A DNA stretch of 55,497 nucleotides from Streptomyces sp. (GTDB lineage Bacteria; Actinomycetota; Actinomycetes; Streptomycetales; Streptomycetaceae), in NCBI RefSeq assembly GCF_031181555.1, contig NZ_JAPSKQ010000022.1:1-55497 (forward strand), given 5' to 3'. Position numbers and translations under genes: made by a program. Shown here one piece after another: positions 6,668 through 14,625 of this stretch (position 1 is its first letter; each line of letters begins with the position of its first letter). Below the pieces are notes generated by a model. That model saw only the letters and a program-made list of their open reading frames with translations. It searched no databases and was not told the origin of the DNA.

Positions 6668-8238
6668 GCCAGCCAGGCCTTGCCCAGATACGGGAACTTG
6701 GCGGTGCCGCGGCCGGTGACGCCCTGCACCCGGTCACGCGTGAGGCTGAGGGTGTCGGCGAACCCCCACACCACCCAGTTGCCCCGGTCGTGCATGGCCG
6801 TCTGCACCCGGCGCCAGGCCTGCTGCCGTTCGTCCGCCCCACGCACCGCGATCGCGTCGGCCAGGGCGCGTTTGAACTGGGCGTCGTCGAACGAGAGCGA
6901 GGGCCGCAGCGCGGTGCGGGTGTAGATGGCCTGCAACGGGAAGGCGTAGATGGCGAAGGTGACCGCGTCCACCGACTCCATCGCCTTGACGTCGAAGAAC
7001 TCGGCGGCGCTGACCGTCTGGGCCTTCACCTTTAGGCCGATGTCCTTCATCTGCTCGGCGAACAGCTCGGCCGAGGCGTTGCAGCCGGTCTCGATCTCCG
7101 CCGACCGCACGGTGATCTCGACCCCCTCCGCGCCCGCGGCGCGCAGCAGGCTCCGGGCCTGGTCCACGTCGCGGGCCAGGGGCTCCAGATCGTCGGCGTA
7201 GTACTGCGCCCCGGCGCCGTACAGGTCGTTGCCGACCTCGCCGTACCCGAGGAGGACGGTGTCGACGAGGGCCTGGCGGTCGACGGCGAGGCGGACGGCC
7301 TTGCGCACCCGGGGGTCGTCGAAGGGCGGGCGGCCGGTGGACAGCATGAACCCGAATCCGGTGCGTTCGTTGCGGGTGCCCTTGTGGACGACGGTGGCCC
7401 CGGCGCCGCGCCCCTTGGCGGCCTCCGTGTACGGCAGCGCGGCGGCGAAGTCGGCCTGGCCCGAGCGGACCGCGTTCACGCGCGCCTGCGGGTCGTCGAG
7501 GCTGAGCACCACCAGCTCGTCGAGGTAGGGGGCGCCGTCCCAGTGGTCGTCGAAGCGGCGCAGCGTGCTGGAGCGGCCGGGGGCGAAGTCGGTGACCTTG
7601 AGCGGTCCGGTGCCCATGACCTTGCCGGGCTCGAAGGACGCGGTGCCGTCCTTCAGGACGAAGATCTGGTTGGCCGCGAGCAGGCCCGCCGGGTCGCCGA
7701 TCGGGCGGCTCAGCGGGACCACGAGCGTGTGGTCGTCCTTGGTCTCGATCCCGGCGGGGTCGATGTAGCCGGACAGCTCGCTCGGGTACGTGCGGTCGGG
7801 CGAGGTGACGTAGCGCAGGGTGAAGGCGACGTCCTTGGCCCCGAACGGGGAACCGTCGTGCCACACGACGCCCTTGCGGAGCTTGAGGGTGAAGGACGTG
7901 CCGCCCGACGCAGTGGTCGCGGACAGGGCGAGGCCGGGCTGGACCCGGTCGTGCGCCGACCAGAACAGGGCGTCGTAGATGACGCGGTTGCGGGCGAAGT
8001 CGGCGGGGCTGGCGGCGGAAAACGGGTCGAGGGACTCGGCCGGGCCACCCCCGGCGAGGGCGGCGGTGAGCGTGCCGCCGCGCTGTGGTCTGCCGGGCGC
8101 GTCGTCGCGGGGAGGGGCCGCCTCGCCAGGGTCGTCGTTGCTGCATCCGCTCAGCAGCGGGAGCGACAGCGCCGCTCCGCCGGCCGCCGCCATGCCCATG
8201 GCGCGGCGCCTGCTGAGGGAGTTTGAGGGGACGGACAT
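6664..8238 (-). CDS. Peptide/nickel-type ABC transporter solute-binding lipoprotein with Tat-like signal
   Basis: This 524-residue extracellular solute-binding protein belongs to SBP family 5 (DppA/OppA/NikA, PF00496). The N-terminus carries a twin-arginine-like segment (SRRRAMG), a hydrophobic stretch and a lipobox LLSGC with the lipidated Cys at residue 32, so it is exported and anchored to the outer face of the membrane. Family features include RKGVVWHDGSPFGAKDVAFT, MGTGPLKVTDF and DDPRVRKAVRLAVDR. ATG 8238 is preceded by GGAGGTG about 5 nt upstream, giving a firm start. It is the first gene of the four-gene transport operon and reads divergently from the LuxR regulator. The ligand (peptide, metallophore or nickel) cannot be told, nor whether it serves the polyketide cluster. 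Confidence 0.93.
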   Translation of the reverse strand: MSVPSNSLSRRRAMGMAAAGGAALSLPLLSGCSNDDPGEAAPPRDDAPGRPQRGGTLTAALAGGGPAESLDPFSAASPADFARNRVIYDALFWSAHDRVQPGLALSATTASGGTSFTLKLRKGVVWHDGSPFGAKDVAFTLRYVTSPDRTYPSELSGYIDPAGIETKDDHTLVVPLSRPIGDPAGLLAANQIFVLKDGTASFEPGKVMGTGPLKVTDFAPGRSSTLRRFDDHWDGAPYLDELVVLSLDDPQARVNAVRSGQADFAAALPYTEAAKGRGAGATVVHKGTRNERTGFGFMLSTGRPPFDDPRVRKAVRLAVDRQALVDTVLLGYGEVGNDLYGAGAQYYADDLEPLARDVDQARSLLRAAGAEGVEITVRSAEIETGCNASAELFAEQMKDIGLKVKAQTVSAAEFFDVKAMESVDAVTFAIYAFPLQAIYTRTALRPSLSFDDAQFKRALADAIAVRGADERQQAWRRVQTAMHDRGNWVVWGFADTLSLTRDRVQGVTGRGTAKFPYLGKAWLA

Positions 8239-8842
8239 GGGTGGGCACCTCCGGGGCCGCAGCGGTTAGGGCACGACGGAGTCTGCTCACCGCCGGGCGC
8301 TGCCACCCCAGGGGTCACCCCCAGCGCATCCCCGGGGGCTGCGCCCGGCCCCGCCGCCCCGAGGCACCCCGCTCGGGCGCTTCCCGTAAAAGGCTGTGCA
8401 CTCGCGATCGATCAGACGGAGGCCGACGATGGCGCATCCGGATCCGGTCTCCCGGGTCCAGCCGACCCGTAGAGTCGTTGCGTTTTCGATAAAGCAAAGT
8501 TCAAGCATTGTGTGAGGACGGGCGGGGCGCACGGTCCGGACGCCGTTCCCCCGCGTCATGGGGGCAGGGTTCCGTTCGTCACGGTGCCTGTCCACCGGGG
8601 AGGCCCCGGGCACGAGCACCGGCGCCGTGGGCCAGGGGGTATGCCGGGGGCATGCCCCTGTCGTCACCGGGGTGCGCAGACGATACTGACGGCACCGGGA
8701 GCGCATGGAAAGGAAGCCCGCAGTGGTCAGGACCGTACCTGTCAAGTGCTGCTGATCGGCCAGGGCTGTCAGCAATCCTTGCCTGACATCTGCACACCGG
8801 GGTTCAATGTTGAGCGCCCGATGATATTCCGATGCCTTAGGG

Positions 8843-8872
8843 AATCCATCACCGGTGAATCCGTCGCCGGTG
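8843..8872 (+). repeat. Two tandem 15-bp repeats with palindromic cores upstream of the LAL regulator
   Basis: AATCCATCACCGGTG (8843-8857) is followed directly by AATCCGTCGCCGGTG (8858-8872), 13 of 15 bases identical. Each copy spans a palindromic core: TCACCGGTGA (8849-8858) is perfect and TCGCCGGTGA (8864-8873) is imperfect. The repeats lie about 120 bp before the regulator start and look like tandem operator half-sites or sites for a dimer pair. Confidence 0.6.
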
Positions 8873-8916
8873 AAAAACAAAGCAGGAGGGGGCTTTTTTT
8901 TGCCTCGGCAGTAGTT

Positions 8917-8930
8917 GAACATTCCTGTTC
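8917..8930. promoter_or_regulatory. Palindrome GAACA-N4-TGTTC in the leader of the LAL regulator
   Basis: GAACATTCCTGTTC is a perfect 5+5 inverted repeat with a 4-nt centre, 61-74 bases upstream of the GTG start. Its position in an A+T-rich leader suggests a regulator-binding site, possibly autoregulatory. No family assignment is possible from sequence alone. Confidence 0.4.
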
Positions 8931-8975
8931 CAGTTTCTCGTGTCCATTCGAAGTCATGGCCGTAGTCATGGGTCC

Positions 8976-8982
8976 AAGGAGG
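8976..8982 (+). promoter_or_regulatory. Ribosome binding site that fixes the LAL regulator start at GTG 8991
   Basis: AAGGAGG stands 8 nt before GTG 8991, which is in frame with the regulator. The nearer ATG at 8984 is out of frame. An upstream in-frame ATG at 8940 would place the AAGGAGG inside the coding sequence. Confidence 0.85.
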
Positions 8983-8990
8983 ATGAGTTC

Positions 8991-11840
8991 GTGCGTCGAG
9001 AAAACCGACTACTGGAACGAGATTGCGAATTTGGCTTCGTGCAGTCGGCGCTGCAACACGCCATGGGCGGCGACGGCGCAGTCCTGGCCTTCGAGGGCAC
9101 CGGCGGCCTCGGCAAGACCAGCCTGCTCCAGTCGCTTCGCGTCGCCGCGCAGACCCAGGGCTTCAGGGTCCTGCACGCGCGCGGCAGCGAATTGGAACGC
9201 GACTTCCCCTGGACCGTGGTACGCCAGCTTTTCGAGCGCCTCCTGGCCGCCGATCCCGCCGGAACCGGCGACGGCGCCGCGCTCACCGGCCGCGCCGCGC
9301 TGATCCGGACCCTCTTCGACTACGACCAGGAACACCACCCCGGCGGCCTCGCGGCGCTCGGTGAGGACGAACTCTACGCGACCGTGCACGGCCTGTACTG
9401 GCTGTGCTGCAACCTCTCCGCCCGGCAGCCGCTGTTGCTCGTCGTCGACGACGCCCAATGGGCCGACCGCTTCTCCCTGCACTTCATCAGCTACCTGATC
9501 AACAGACTGGAGGGCGAGTCCGTCCTCGTCGCCCTCGCCCATTCCCCGGCCCCCTCCGCGCACGCCGCCGCCCAGGACCTCATCATGTCCGCCCGTGCCT
9601 CACCCCTGGCCACCGTCGCCCGGCTCGCCCCGCTCAGCGAGGACGCGGCCCGCGAGGTGCTCACCGCCCAACTCGGCACCGCCCCGCACGACTCCGTCGT
9701 CCACCGCTGCATGGAGATCACCGAGGGCAACCCCCTGCATCTCACCGAACTGGCCAAGGAGATGAAGTCACAGGGCCTGCGGCCGACGGCGTCCGCAGTG
9801 CCAGGCATACGGTTGCTCAGCCCCGCCTCCATAGCCTGGGACATCCGCCGCAGCCTCGGCCGACTGCCCGAACCGGCCGTCGCCCTCGCCCAGGCCATCG
9901 CCGTCCTGGACACCGACGCCGCGCCCCAGCACAGCGCCGACGTCGCGGGCCTCGACGAGAGCGGGGCCGACGAGGCCGCCAAGTACCTGCGGGACTCCGG
10001 GGTATTACGCTCCGGAACGCCGTACGCCTTCCACAGCTCCGTCGCCCGGCACGTCGTCTACGCCGACATGACCGCGCAGCAACGCCACCAGGCGCACCGC
10101 CGGGCCGCGGCCAGCCTGCACGCGGCGGACGCCGGTCCCGCCACGGTCGCCGAGCACATCTGCCGCACCGGACCCGGGGTCCCCCCGTGGGCCGTGCGCG
10201 TGCTGCGCTCCGCCTCCAGCCAGGCCGTCCAGACCGGTCAACCGGCCACCGCCGTACGGTACCTGCGGCGCGCCCTCGCCGAGCCCACCCCCGACCCCTC
10301 CCGGGCGCACCTGCTCGCCCAGCTCGGCTCCGCCGAACTGCTGGCCCGCGACCGGGCGGCCGTCAGCCACCTCGCGGAAGCCGTCCACCACTCCCGCGAC
10401 CGTGAGGTCATCCGCGCCGTACGCCCCGAACTCGCCCTCGCCCTCGCCGCCAGCGGCCGCTACCCGGAGGCGGTGGACGTCGCACGCCAGTCCTGCGGCA
10501 CCGCGAGCGGGCCGGAGGACACTGTCACCACCCGGGCCCGCCTCATCGAACGCGTGCTGACCCGGATGTCAAGGGGCGGCAGCCGCACCACGCCCGCGTA
10601 CGACCTGACCCCCGGGGCCGTACGCGCGCACGCCGCCGTCGAGGCGTGGAGCCGCGGGCTGCCCGCCGGCCGGGTCGCCCGCTTCGCGAGCGCGGCCGTC
10701 GCCGACGGGGTGCGCCTGCCCGACCAGGACATGGAACTGCCGCCCGTGTCCCTGGCCGCCTGGATGCTCACCCAGTGCGACGACCTGCCCGCCGCCGAAC
10801 AGGTCCTCACCCGGGTCGCGCGCCAGGCGTCCCGCCACGGGCTCCTGCTCACCGCGACCACGGCCGAGAGCATGCGCGCCCGGGTCCTGCTCGACACGGG
10901 ACGGCTCGCCGAGGCCGAGACCGTGGCCCGGTCCGTCCTGGGGGACCACCACACCACCGCCCTCACCCCGGTCGGCGTCCCCGTGGCCGCCGCCGTCCTT
11001 GTGCACTGCCTCATCGAGACCGGCCGGCCCGCCGAGGCCGAGGAACTCCTCAAGGCCAGGGGCCTGACCGGGACGCTCCCCGACGCCGCGCCGTTCGTCC
11101 CACTGCGCCTGGCCCGGGGACGGCTCAGCATCCGGCTCACCCGGGACGAGGACGGACTCCAGGAACTCCTCGCCTGCCGGGCCCTGGCGCTGGCCGAGGG
11201 CTGGCTCTATCCGTCCGCCACCACCGAGTACCTCACGGACGCCGCCCGCGCCCTCGCCGTGACCGGCAGTGTGCGCGCCGCCCGAGCCCTCGCCCTGGAG
11301 GAGGTCAACCGCTGCCGCGCCTTCGGTGCCGCCCGGCCCCTCGCGGTCGCCCTGCGGACGCTGGCGAGCGTCACCGGCGACAAGGTGCTCGCCCGCCTGG
11401 AGGACGCCGACCGGCTGCTGGAGGATCTGCCCGACGCGCTGGAGCGCGCCCGCACCATGGTCGAACTCGGCTCGGCACTGCGGCGAGCGGGCCATCGCAC
11501 CCAGGCCCGGCAGCCGCTCACGGCGGGCCTGAAGCTGGCCCACGGCATCGGCGCGGCCACGGTCGCCGCGGCCGCCCGCTCGGAGCTACGGCTCGCCGGT
11601 ACCCGCCTCTCCCGGGTCGGCGACGGGCTCTGCACGGCCCTGACCCCGGCCGAGGAACGCGTTGCGCAGAAGGCGGCCGAGGGGCTGAGCAACAAGGAGA
11701 TCTCCCGCGAGCTGTACGTGTCCGTGAAGACCGTCGAATGGCATCTGGGCCAGGTCTACGCCAAGCTCGGCATCGCCAAGCGCTCGGAACTGCCCCGGGC
11801 CCTGCCCCTCGACGGGTCGCCGGTGCGGCAGAGTTCCTGA
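8991..11840 (+). CDS. LuxR-family LAL regulator (large ATP-binding), likely pathway activator; contains a TTA codon
   Basis: This 949-residue cytoplasmic regulator has the LAL layout. An N-terminal AAA/STAND-type ATPase carries Walker A GTGGLGKT (residues 36-43) and Walker B LLLVVDDAQWAD (about 149-160). A long helical middle region with TPR-like repeats follows. A C-terminal LuxR helix-turn-helix spans about residues 883-937 (LTPAEERVAQKAAEGLSNKE, SVKTVEWHLGQVYAKLGI). Proteins of this class commonly activate polyketide clusters, and its position directly before the biosynthetic operon and in the same direction supports that role. The start is GTG 8991. Codon 339 is TTA (10005-10007), so translation should need the bldA leucyl-tRNA. 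Two tandem repeats and a palindrome lie in its leader. The activating ligand is unknown. Confidence 0.93.
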   Translation: MRRENRLLERDCEFGFVQSALQHAMGGDGAVLAFEGTGGLGKTSLLQSLRVAAQTQGFRVLHARGSELERDFPWTVVRQLFERLLAADPAGTGDGAALTGRAALIRTLFDYDQEHHPGGLAALGEDELYATVHGLYWLCCNLSARQPLLLVVDDAQWADRFSLHFISYLINRLEGESVLVALAHSPAPSAHAAAQDLIMSARASPLATVARLAPLSEDAAREVLTAQLGTAPHDSVVHRCMEITEGNPLHLTELAKEMKSQGLRPTASAVPGIRLLSPASIAWDIRRSLGRLPEPAVALAQAIAVLDTDAAPQHSADVAGLDESGADEAAKYLRDSGVLRSGTPYAFHSSVARHVVYADMTAQQRHQAHRRAAASLHAADAGPATVAEHICRTGPGVPPWAVRVLRSASSQAVQTGQPATAVRYLRRALAEPTPDPSRAHLLAQLGSAELLARDRAAVSHLAEAVHHSRDREVIRAVRPELALALAASGRYPEAVDVARQSCGTASGPEDTVTTRARLIERVLTRMSRGGSRTTPAYDLTPGAVRAHAAVEAWSRGLPAGRVARFASAAVADGVRLPDQDMELPPVSLAAWMLTQCDDLPAAEQVLTRVARQASRHGLLLTATTAESMRARVLLDTGRLAEAETVARSVLGDHHTTALTPVGVPVAAAVLVHCLIETGRPAEAEELLKARGLTGTLPDAAPFVPLRLARGRLSIRLTRDEDGLQELLACRALALAEGWLYPSATTEYLTDAARALAVTGSVRAARALALEEVNRCRAFGAARPLAVALRTLASVTGDKVLARLEDADRLLEDLPDALERARTMVELGSALRRAGHRTQARQPLTAGLKLAHGIGAATVAAAARSELRLAGTRLSRVGDGLCTALTPAEERVAQKAAEGLSNKEISRELYVSVKTVEWHLGQVYAKLGIAKRSELPRALPLDGSPVRQSS

Positions 11841-12106
11841 GCCGGGCGAGCCCCGCCCGCTGGGTCGGTACTGTCCGACTACCCCTTACACACCCCACAC
11901 TCCCGCACCCCACACTCCCCGCACCCGGACTCCCCACTCCCCTTCCCCCACCCCCCGCCCCCAGGTCACTCGTCCCACCCCGACACCTCGCCGTCCGGTA
12001 CCCGGGCCGGGAATGCTGGGGGCGTCCCCTGGTGCCCGGTTCCGGTCGCACGGGCGAGGCTCAAGGTCGCCAACACCCCGAGGACCTCCGGCGAAAGGGC
12101 CACCCG
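11841..12106. promoter_or_regulatory. Intergenic region with G-poor pyrimidine tract, probable promoter of the biosynthetic operon
   Basis: No gene is visible in this 266-bp gap between the LAL regulator and the 43-kb run of tightly packed genes, so the main operon promoter is likely here. Positions of about 11877-11965 are almost free of G on the plus strand and dominated by C runs. They include a 15-bp tandem repeat: CACCCCACACTCCCG starting at 11891 and CACCCCACACTCCCC starting at 11906. The minus strand is correspondingly G-run rich. No clear -10/-35 pair can be named. Confidence 0.5.
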
Positions 12107-12607
12107 ATGACCGCACCCGTGGACGTGAAGCCGCCGACTCCAGGGCTCAACGAGGGCGAGCGGGACTACGTGAACCGCGTAGCCGAGCACTACCGCGACA
12201 CCGACAACATGGCCTGGGAGCACGGCTTCCTGATCGGCTGGCTGATGATCTGCGACCCCGTGGAGCAGTCGGCCGGCGAGCTGTGCAAGGCGCTCGGCGT
12301 ACGCCGGGAGTCCGTCGACCACATCGACGCGCTCCTCGTACCGCCGGGCGTGCTCACCCGCAAGGAACTGCCCGGCGGCGAGTACGCGCTGGCGATGAGC
12401 CTCGACGTCTGGCCGAAGACCGTGCAGCACTCGATGCTCGCCGTGCCTTCCTTCCACTCGGTGATGGAGCACGGCCTCCAGGTCCTGGAGGGGGAGCCGG
12501 AGGAACGCCGTCGCCGCCTGCTGAACATGGAGCGCTTCTTCCGGTACCTCGGCGAGGAACTGCCCGCCGTCTTCGACCGGTACGAGGCCTCGGCACCCCT
12601 GAAGTGA
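12107..12607 (+). CDS. GbsR/MarR-like winged-helix regulator, first of a tandem pair
   Basis: This protein has 166 residues. The central segment LIGWLMICDPVEQSAGELCKALGV resembles GbsR-type MarR-family regulators, where a 'GRxLGxLLxxDPPEQSAxELAxAL' helix pair begins the winged HTH. The C-terminal half (HSVMEHGLQVLEG, then ERRRRLLNMERFF and ELPAVFDRYE) matches the dimerisation helices of that group. It is about 45% identical by eye to the next gene, so the two arose by duplication. The HTH lacks the usual SRGSIS sequence, reading GVRRESVDHIDALL instead; DNA binding is likely but not certain. ATG 12107 follows a weak GAAAGGG site. A local repressor or co-regulator of the PKS operon is the simplest role. 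Confidence 0.65.
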   Translation: MTAPVDVKPPTPGLNEGERDYVNRVAEHYRDTDNMAWEHGFLIGWLMICDPVEQSAGELCKALGVRRESVDHIDALLVPPGVLTRKELPGGEYALAMSLDVWPKTVQHSMLAVPSFHSVMEHGLQVLEGEPEERRRRLLNMERFFRYLGEELPAVFDRYEASAPLK

Positions 12608-12634
12608 CCCGCCCCGACTCCCCGAAGGACAGCC

Positions 12635-13171
12635 ATGAGCGAGAGCACCGTACAGCCCGACGCCATCGACCGGATCGAGCAGACCGACCAGCCGCCCCCC
12701 ACCCCCGGCTTGACCGAGGGTGAACGCGGCTTCGTCCACAAGGTCGCCCAGCACTACCGCAACACGGACAACATGGCCTGGAACTACGGCTATGTCTTCG
12801 GATACCTGATGATTTGCACCCCGGTCCAGCAGCGCGCCAGCCAGATCGTCGAGGCCCTCGGCGTGACCCGGGAGGACGTCGACCGCGTGTCGCAGCTCCT
12901 CGTTACCCCGGGCGTCTTCGAACGCCGCGACGAGCCCGGCAGCGACGACTTCCTGATGTGGCTGCCCGATGGCAACTGGCCCAAGGCCGTGCGCTACTCC
13001 CTCGTCAACATGCCCAGGTTCCACGAGGTCCTCAAGCGGGGCCTGGAGGTCCTGGCGGACGCCCCTGCGGAGCGCCGCGAACGGATCGCCACCCTGGAGC
13101 ACCTCTACCGCCACCTCGCCGTGGAGATCCCCGCGGTCTTCGACCGGTTCGAGACCGCCACGGCCAAGTAG
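12635..13171 (+). CDS. GbsR/MarR-like winged-helix regulator, second of a tandem pair
   Basis: This 178-residue paralogue of the preceding gene shares PTPGL.EGER, VA.HYR.TDNMAW, YLMICTPVQQRASQIVEALGV and the C-terminal EIPAVFDRFE. It has a 20-residue N-terminal extension. The putative recognition region reads GVTREDVDRVSQLLVTPGVF. ATG 12635 is preceded by GAAGGA with good spacing and lies 27 bp after the first copy. Side-by-side copies suggest a heterodimer or two ligand specificities. I know of no defined function for such pairs, and a DNA-independent role cannot be excluded. Confidence 0.65.
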   Translation: MSESTVQPDAIDRIEQTDQPPPTPGLTEGERGFVHKVAQHYRNTDNMAWNYGYVFGYLMICTPVQQRASQIVEALGVTREDVDRVSQLLVTPGVFERRDEPGSDDFLMWLPDGNWPKAVRYSLVNMPRFHEVLKRGLEVLADAPAERRERIATLEHLYRHLAVEIPAVFDRFETATAK

Positions 13172-13188
13172 GAACCGGGTACCCGCCC

Positions 13189-14625
13189 ATGGACCAGGAC
13201 GGCGCCTTCGCCCCCACACTCACCCCCGCCCGCCGGGTGCGGCCAGAGCACCTGGGGTCCGCCGCGTTCCGGCGCGACCACCGCGTGCGCTACGCGTACG
13301 TCGCCGGATCGATGTTCAAGGCGACGGCCTCCCAGGACATGGTCGTCCGCATGGCCCGAGCCGGCCTGCTCGCCTACTTCGGCACCGGCGGACTGCGCCC
13401 GGAACGCGTCGAGTCGGTCATCCGCGCCCTCGACGCGACCCTCGGCGGCGACCGTTCCTACGGCATGAACCTGCTGTCCTCACCCGGCTCGCCCCGCAAG
13501 GAGGAGGACCTGGTCGACCTGCTACTGGCCCGCCGCGTCCGGCGAGTGGAGGCGGCGGCGTTCATCCGGATGTCGCCCGCCCTGGTCCGCTACCGGATCA
13601 CCGGCCTGACCCGCGCACCCGACGGCCGGGTCCACATCCCCCACAAGGTGCTCGGCAAGGTGTCCCGGCCCGAGACGGCCGAGGCCTACCTCAGCCCGCC
13701 CCCGGCGGGTGTCGTACGGGACCTGCTGCGCGCGGGCCGCGTCACCGCCGAGGAGGCGGAGCTGGCGGCCCGGATCCCCATGGCCGACGACCTGTGCGCC
13801 GAGGCCGACTCGGGCGGCCACACCGACCAGCGGTCGCTGATCACACTGCTGCCGGACATGGTCGGGCTGCGCGACCGGGTCGCCGCGGAGCGTTTCGCGG
13901 GCGCCGCGGCCGTCCGGATCGGGGTGGCGGGCGGCATCGGCACGCCCGAGGCCGTCGCCGCCGCCTTCATGCTGAACGCGGACTTCGTGCTGACCGGCAG
14001 CATCAACCAGTGCACCGTCGAGGCCGGTACCAGCGACGCCGCCAAGGACATGCTCCAGCAGGCGGGCGTGCAGGACACCGCGATCGTGCCCGCCGGGGAC
14101 ATGCTGGAGATCGGCGCCAAGGCGCAGGTGCTGCGCAAGGGACTGCTCTTCCCGACCCGCGCCAACAAGCTCTACGAACTCTCCCTGCGCCTGAACTCAC
14201 TGGACGAACTGGACGACCGGACCGCCCGGCAGATCCAGGAGAGGTACTTCCACCGCACCTTCGACGAGGTGTGGCAGGAGACCGCGGAGCACCTTGCCCG
14301 CACCGACCCCGACCAGCTCGCCGCCGCCGAACGCGACCCGAAGCTGCGGATGATCCTCACCTTCAAGTGGTACTTCGTGCACTCCGCCCGGCTCGCGATG
14401 AGCGGCGCCCCCGAACAGCGCGTGGACTACCAGATTCCCTGCGGTCCCTCCCTGGGCGCCCTCAACAGCCTGCTGCGCGGCACCCCGCGGGAGAACTGGC
14501 GCGCCCGACACGTCGACGACCTCGCCGAACTCCTCATGGACGGCGCCGCCCGACTGTGGCAGCGCCGCCTGGAGGAGACCGCCGCCCACGGTGAGGACGC
14601 CGTACCAGAAGGAACGATTCTGTGA
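13189..14625 (+). CDS. Trans-acting enoylreductase of the PfaD / nitronate-monooxygenase-like family
   Basis: This 478-residue protein matches the PfaD-type FMN-dependent enoylreductases that act in trans in PUFA synthases and trans-AT PKSs. Visible markers are AYVAGSMFKATAS near the start, MNLLSSPGSPRKEEDLVDLLL, the flavin/TIM-barrel segments IGVAGGIGTPEAVAAAFMLN and ADFVLTGSINQCTVEA, and PAGDMLEIGAKAQVLRKG. It would reduce alpha,beta-double bonds on ACP-bound intermediates. None of the three PKSs contains an integrated ER, so any saturated position must come from this enzyme; the DH-containing modules 3 and 8 are the candidates. ATG 13189 lies 17 bp after the previous gene, without a strong ribosome binding site. 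The gene overlaps the next by GTGA. Confidence 0.9.
   Translation: MDQDGAFAPTLTPARRVRPEHLGSAAFRRDHRVRYAYVAGSMFKATASQDMVVRMARAGLLAYFGTGGLRPERVESVIRALDATLGGDRSYGMNLLSSPGSPRKEEDLVDLLLARRVRRVEAAAFIRMSPALVRYRITGLTRAPDGRVHIPHKVLGKVSRPETAEAYLSPPPAGVVRDLLRAGRVTAEEAELAARIPMADDLCAEADSGGHTDQRSLITLLPDMVGLRDRVAAERFAGAAAVRIGVAGGIGTPEAVAAAFMLNADFVLTGSINQCTVEAGTSDAAKDMLQQAGVQDTAIVPAGDMLEIGAKAQVLRKGLLFPTRANKLYELSLRLNSLDELDDRTARQIQERYFHRTFDEVWQETAEHLARTDPDQLAAAERDPKLRMILTFKWYFVHSARLAMSGAPEQRVDYQIPCGPSLGALNSLLRGTPRENWRARHVDDLAELLMDGAARLWQRRLEETAAHGEDAVPEGTIL
14607..14614 (+). promoter_or_regulatory. Ribosome binding site fixing the YczE-like start at GTG 14622
   Basis: AGAAGGAA lies inside the end of the enoylreductase gene, 7 nt before GTG 14622. 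That GTG overlaps the TGA of the enoylreductase, so translation is coupled. Confidence 0.75.

Larger units (their letters stand above)
8239..8990. promoter_or_regulatory. Divergent intergenic region between the transporter and the LAL regulator
   Basis: This 752-bp stretch holds no convincing gene; the open frames in it, including a minus-strand one at 8287-8922, have no family features. It must contain the promoters of both the minus-strand transporter operon and the plus-strand regulator. Two stretches are clearly richer in A+T than the surroundings: about 8474-8512, a candidate promoter for the transporter, and about 8815-8935 just ahead of the regulator. The latter contains a 15-bp tandem repeat, a T8 run (8894-8901) and the palindrome GAACATTCCTGTTC (8917-8930). 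Confidence 0.6.

Noticed and set aside
8287..8922. Minus-strand 211-codon frame in the divergent intergenic region
   Set aside because: It shows no family features, contains the tandem operator-like repeats as TGDGF repeats, and would lie across the probable promoters.
8917..8930. LexA (SOS) box at GAACATTCCTGTTC
   Set aside because: Actinobacterial SOS boxes have GAAC-N4-GTTC; here GAAC and GTTC are six bases apart, so the site fits another regulator better.
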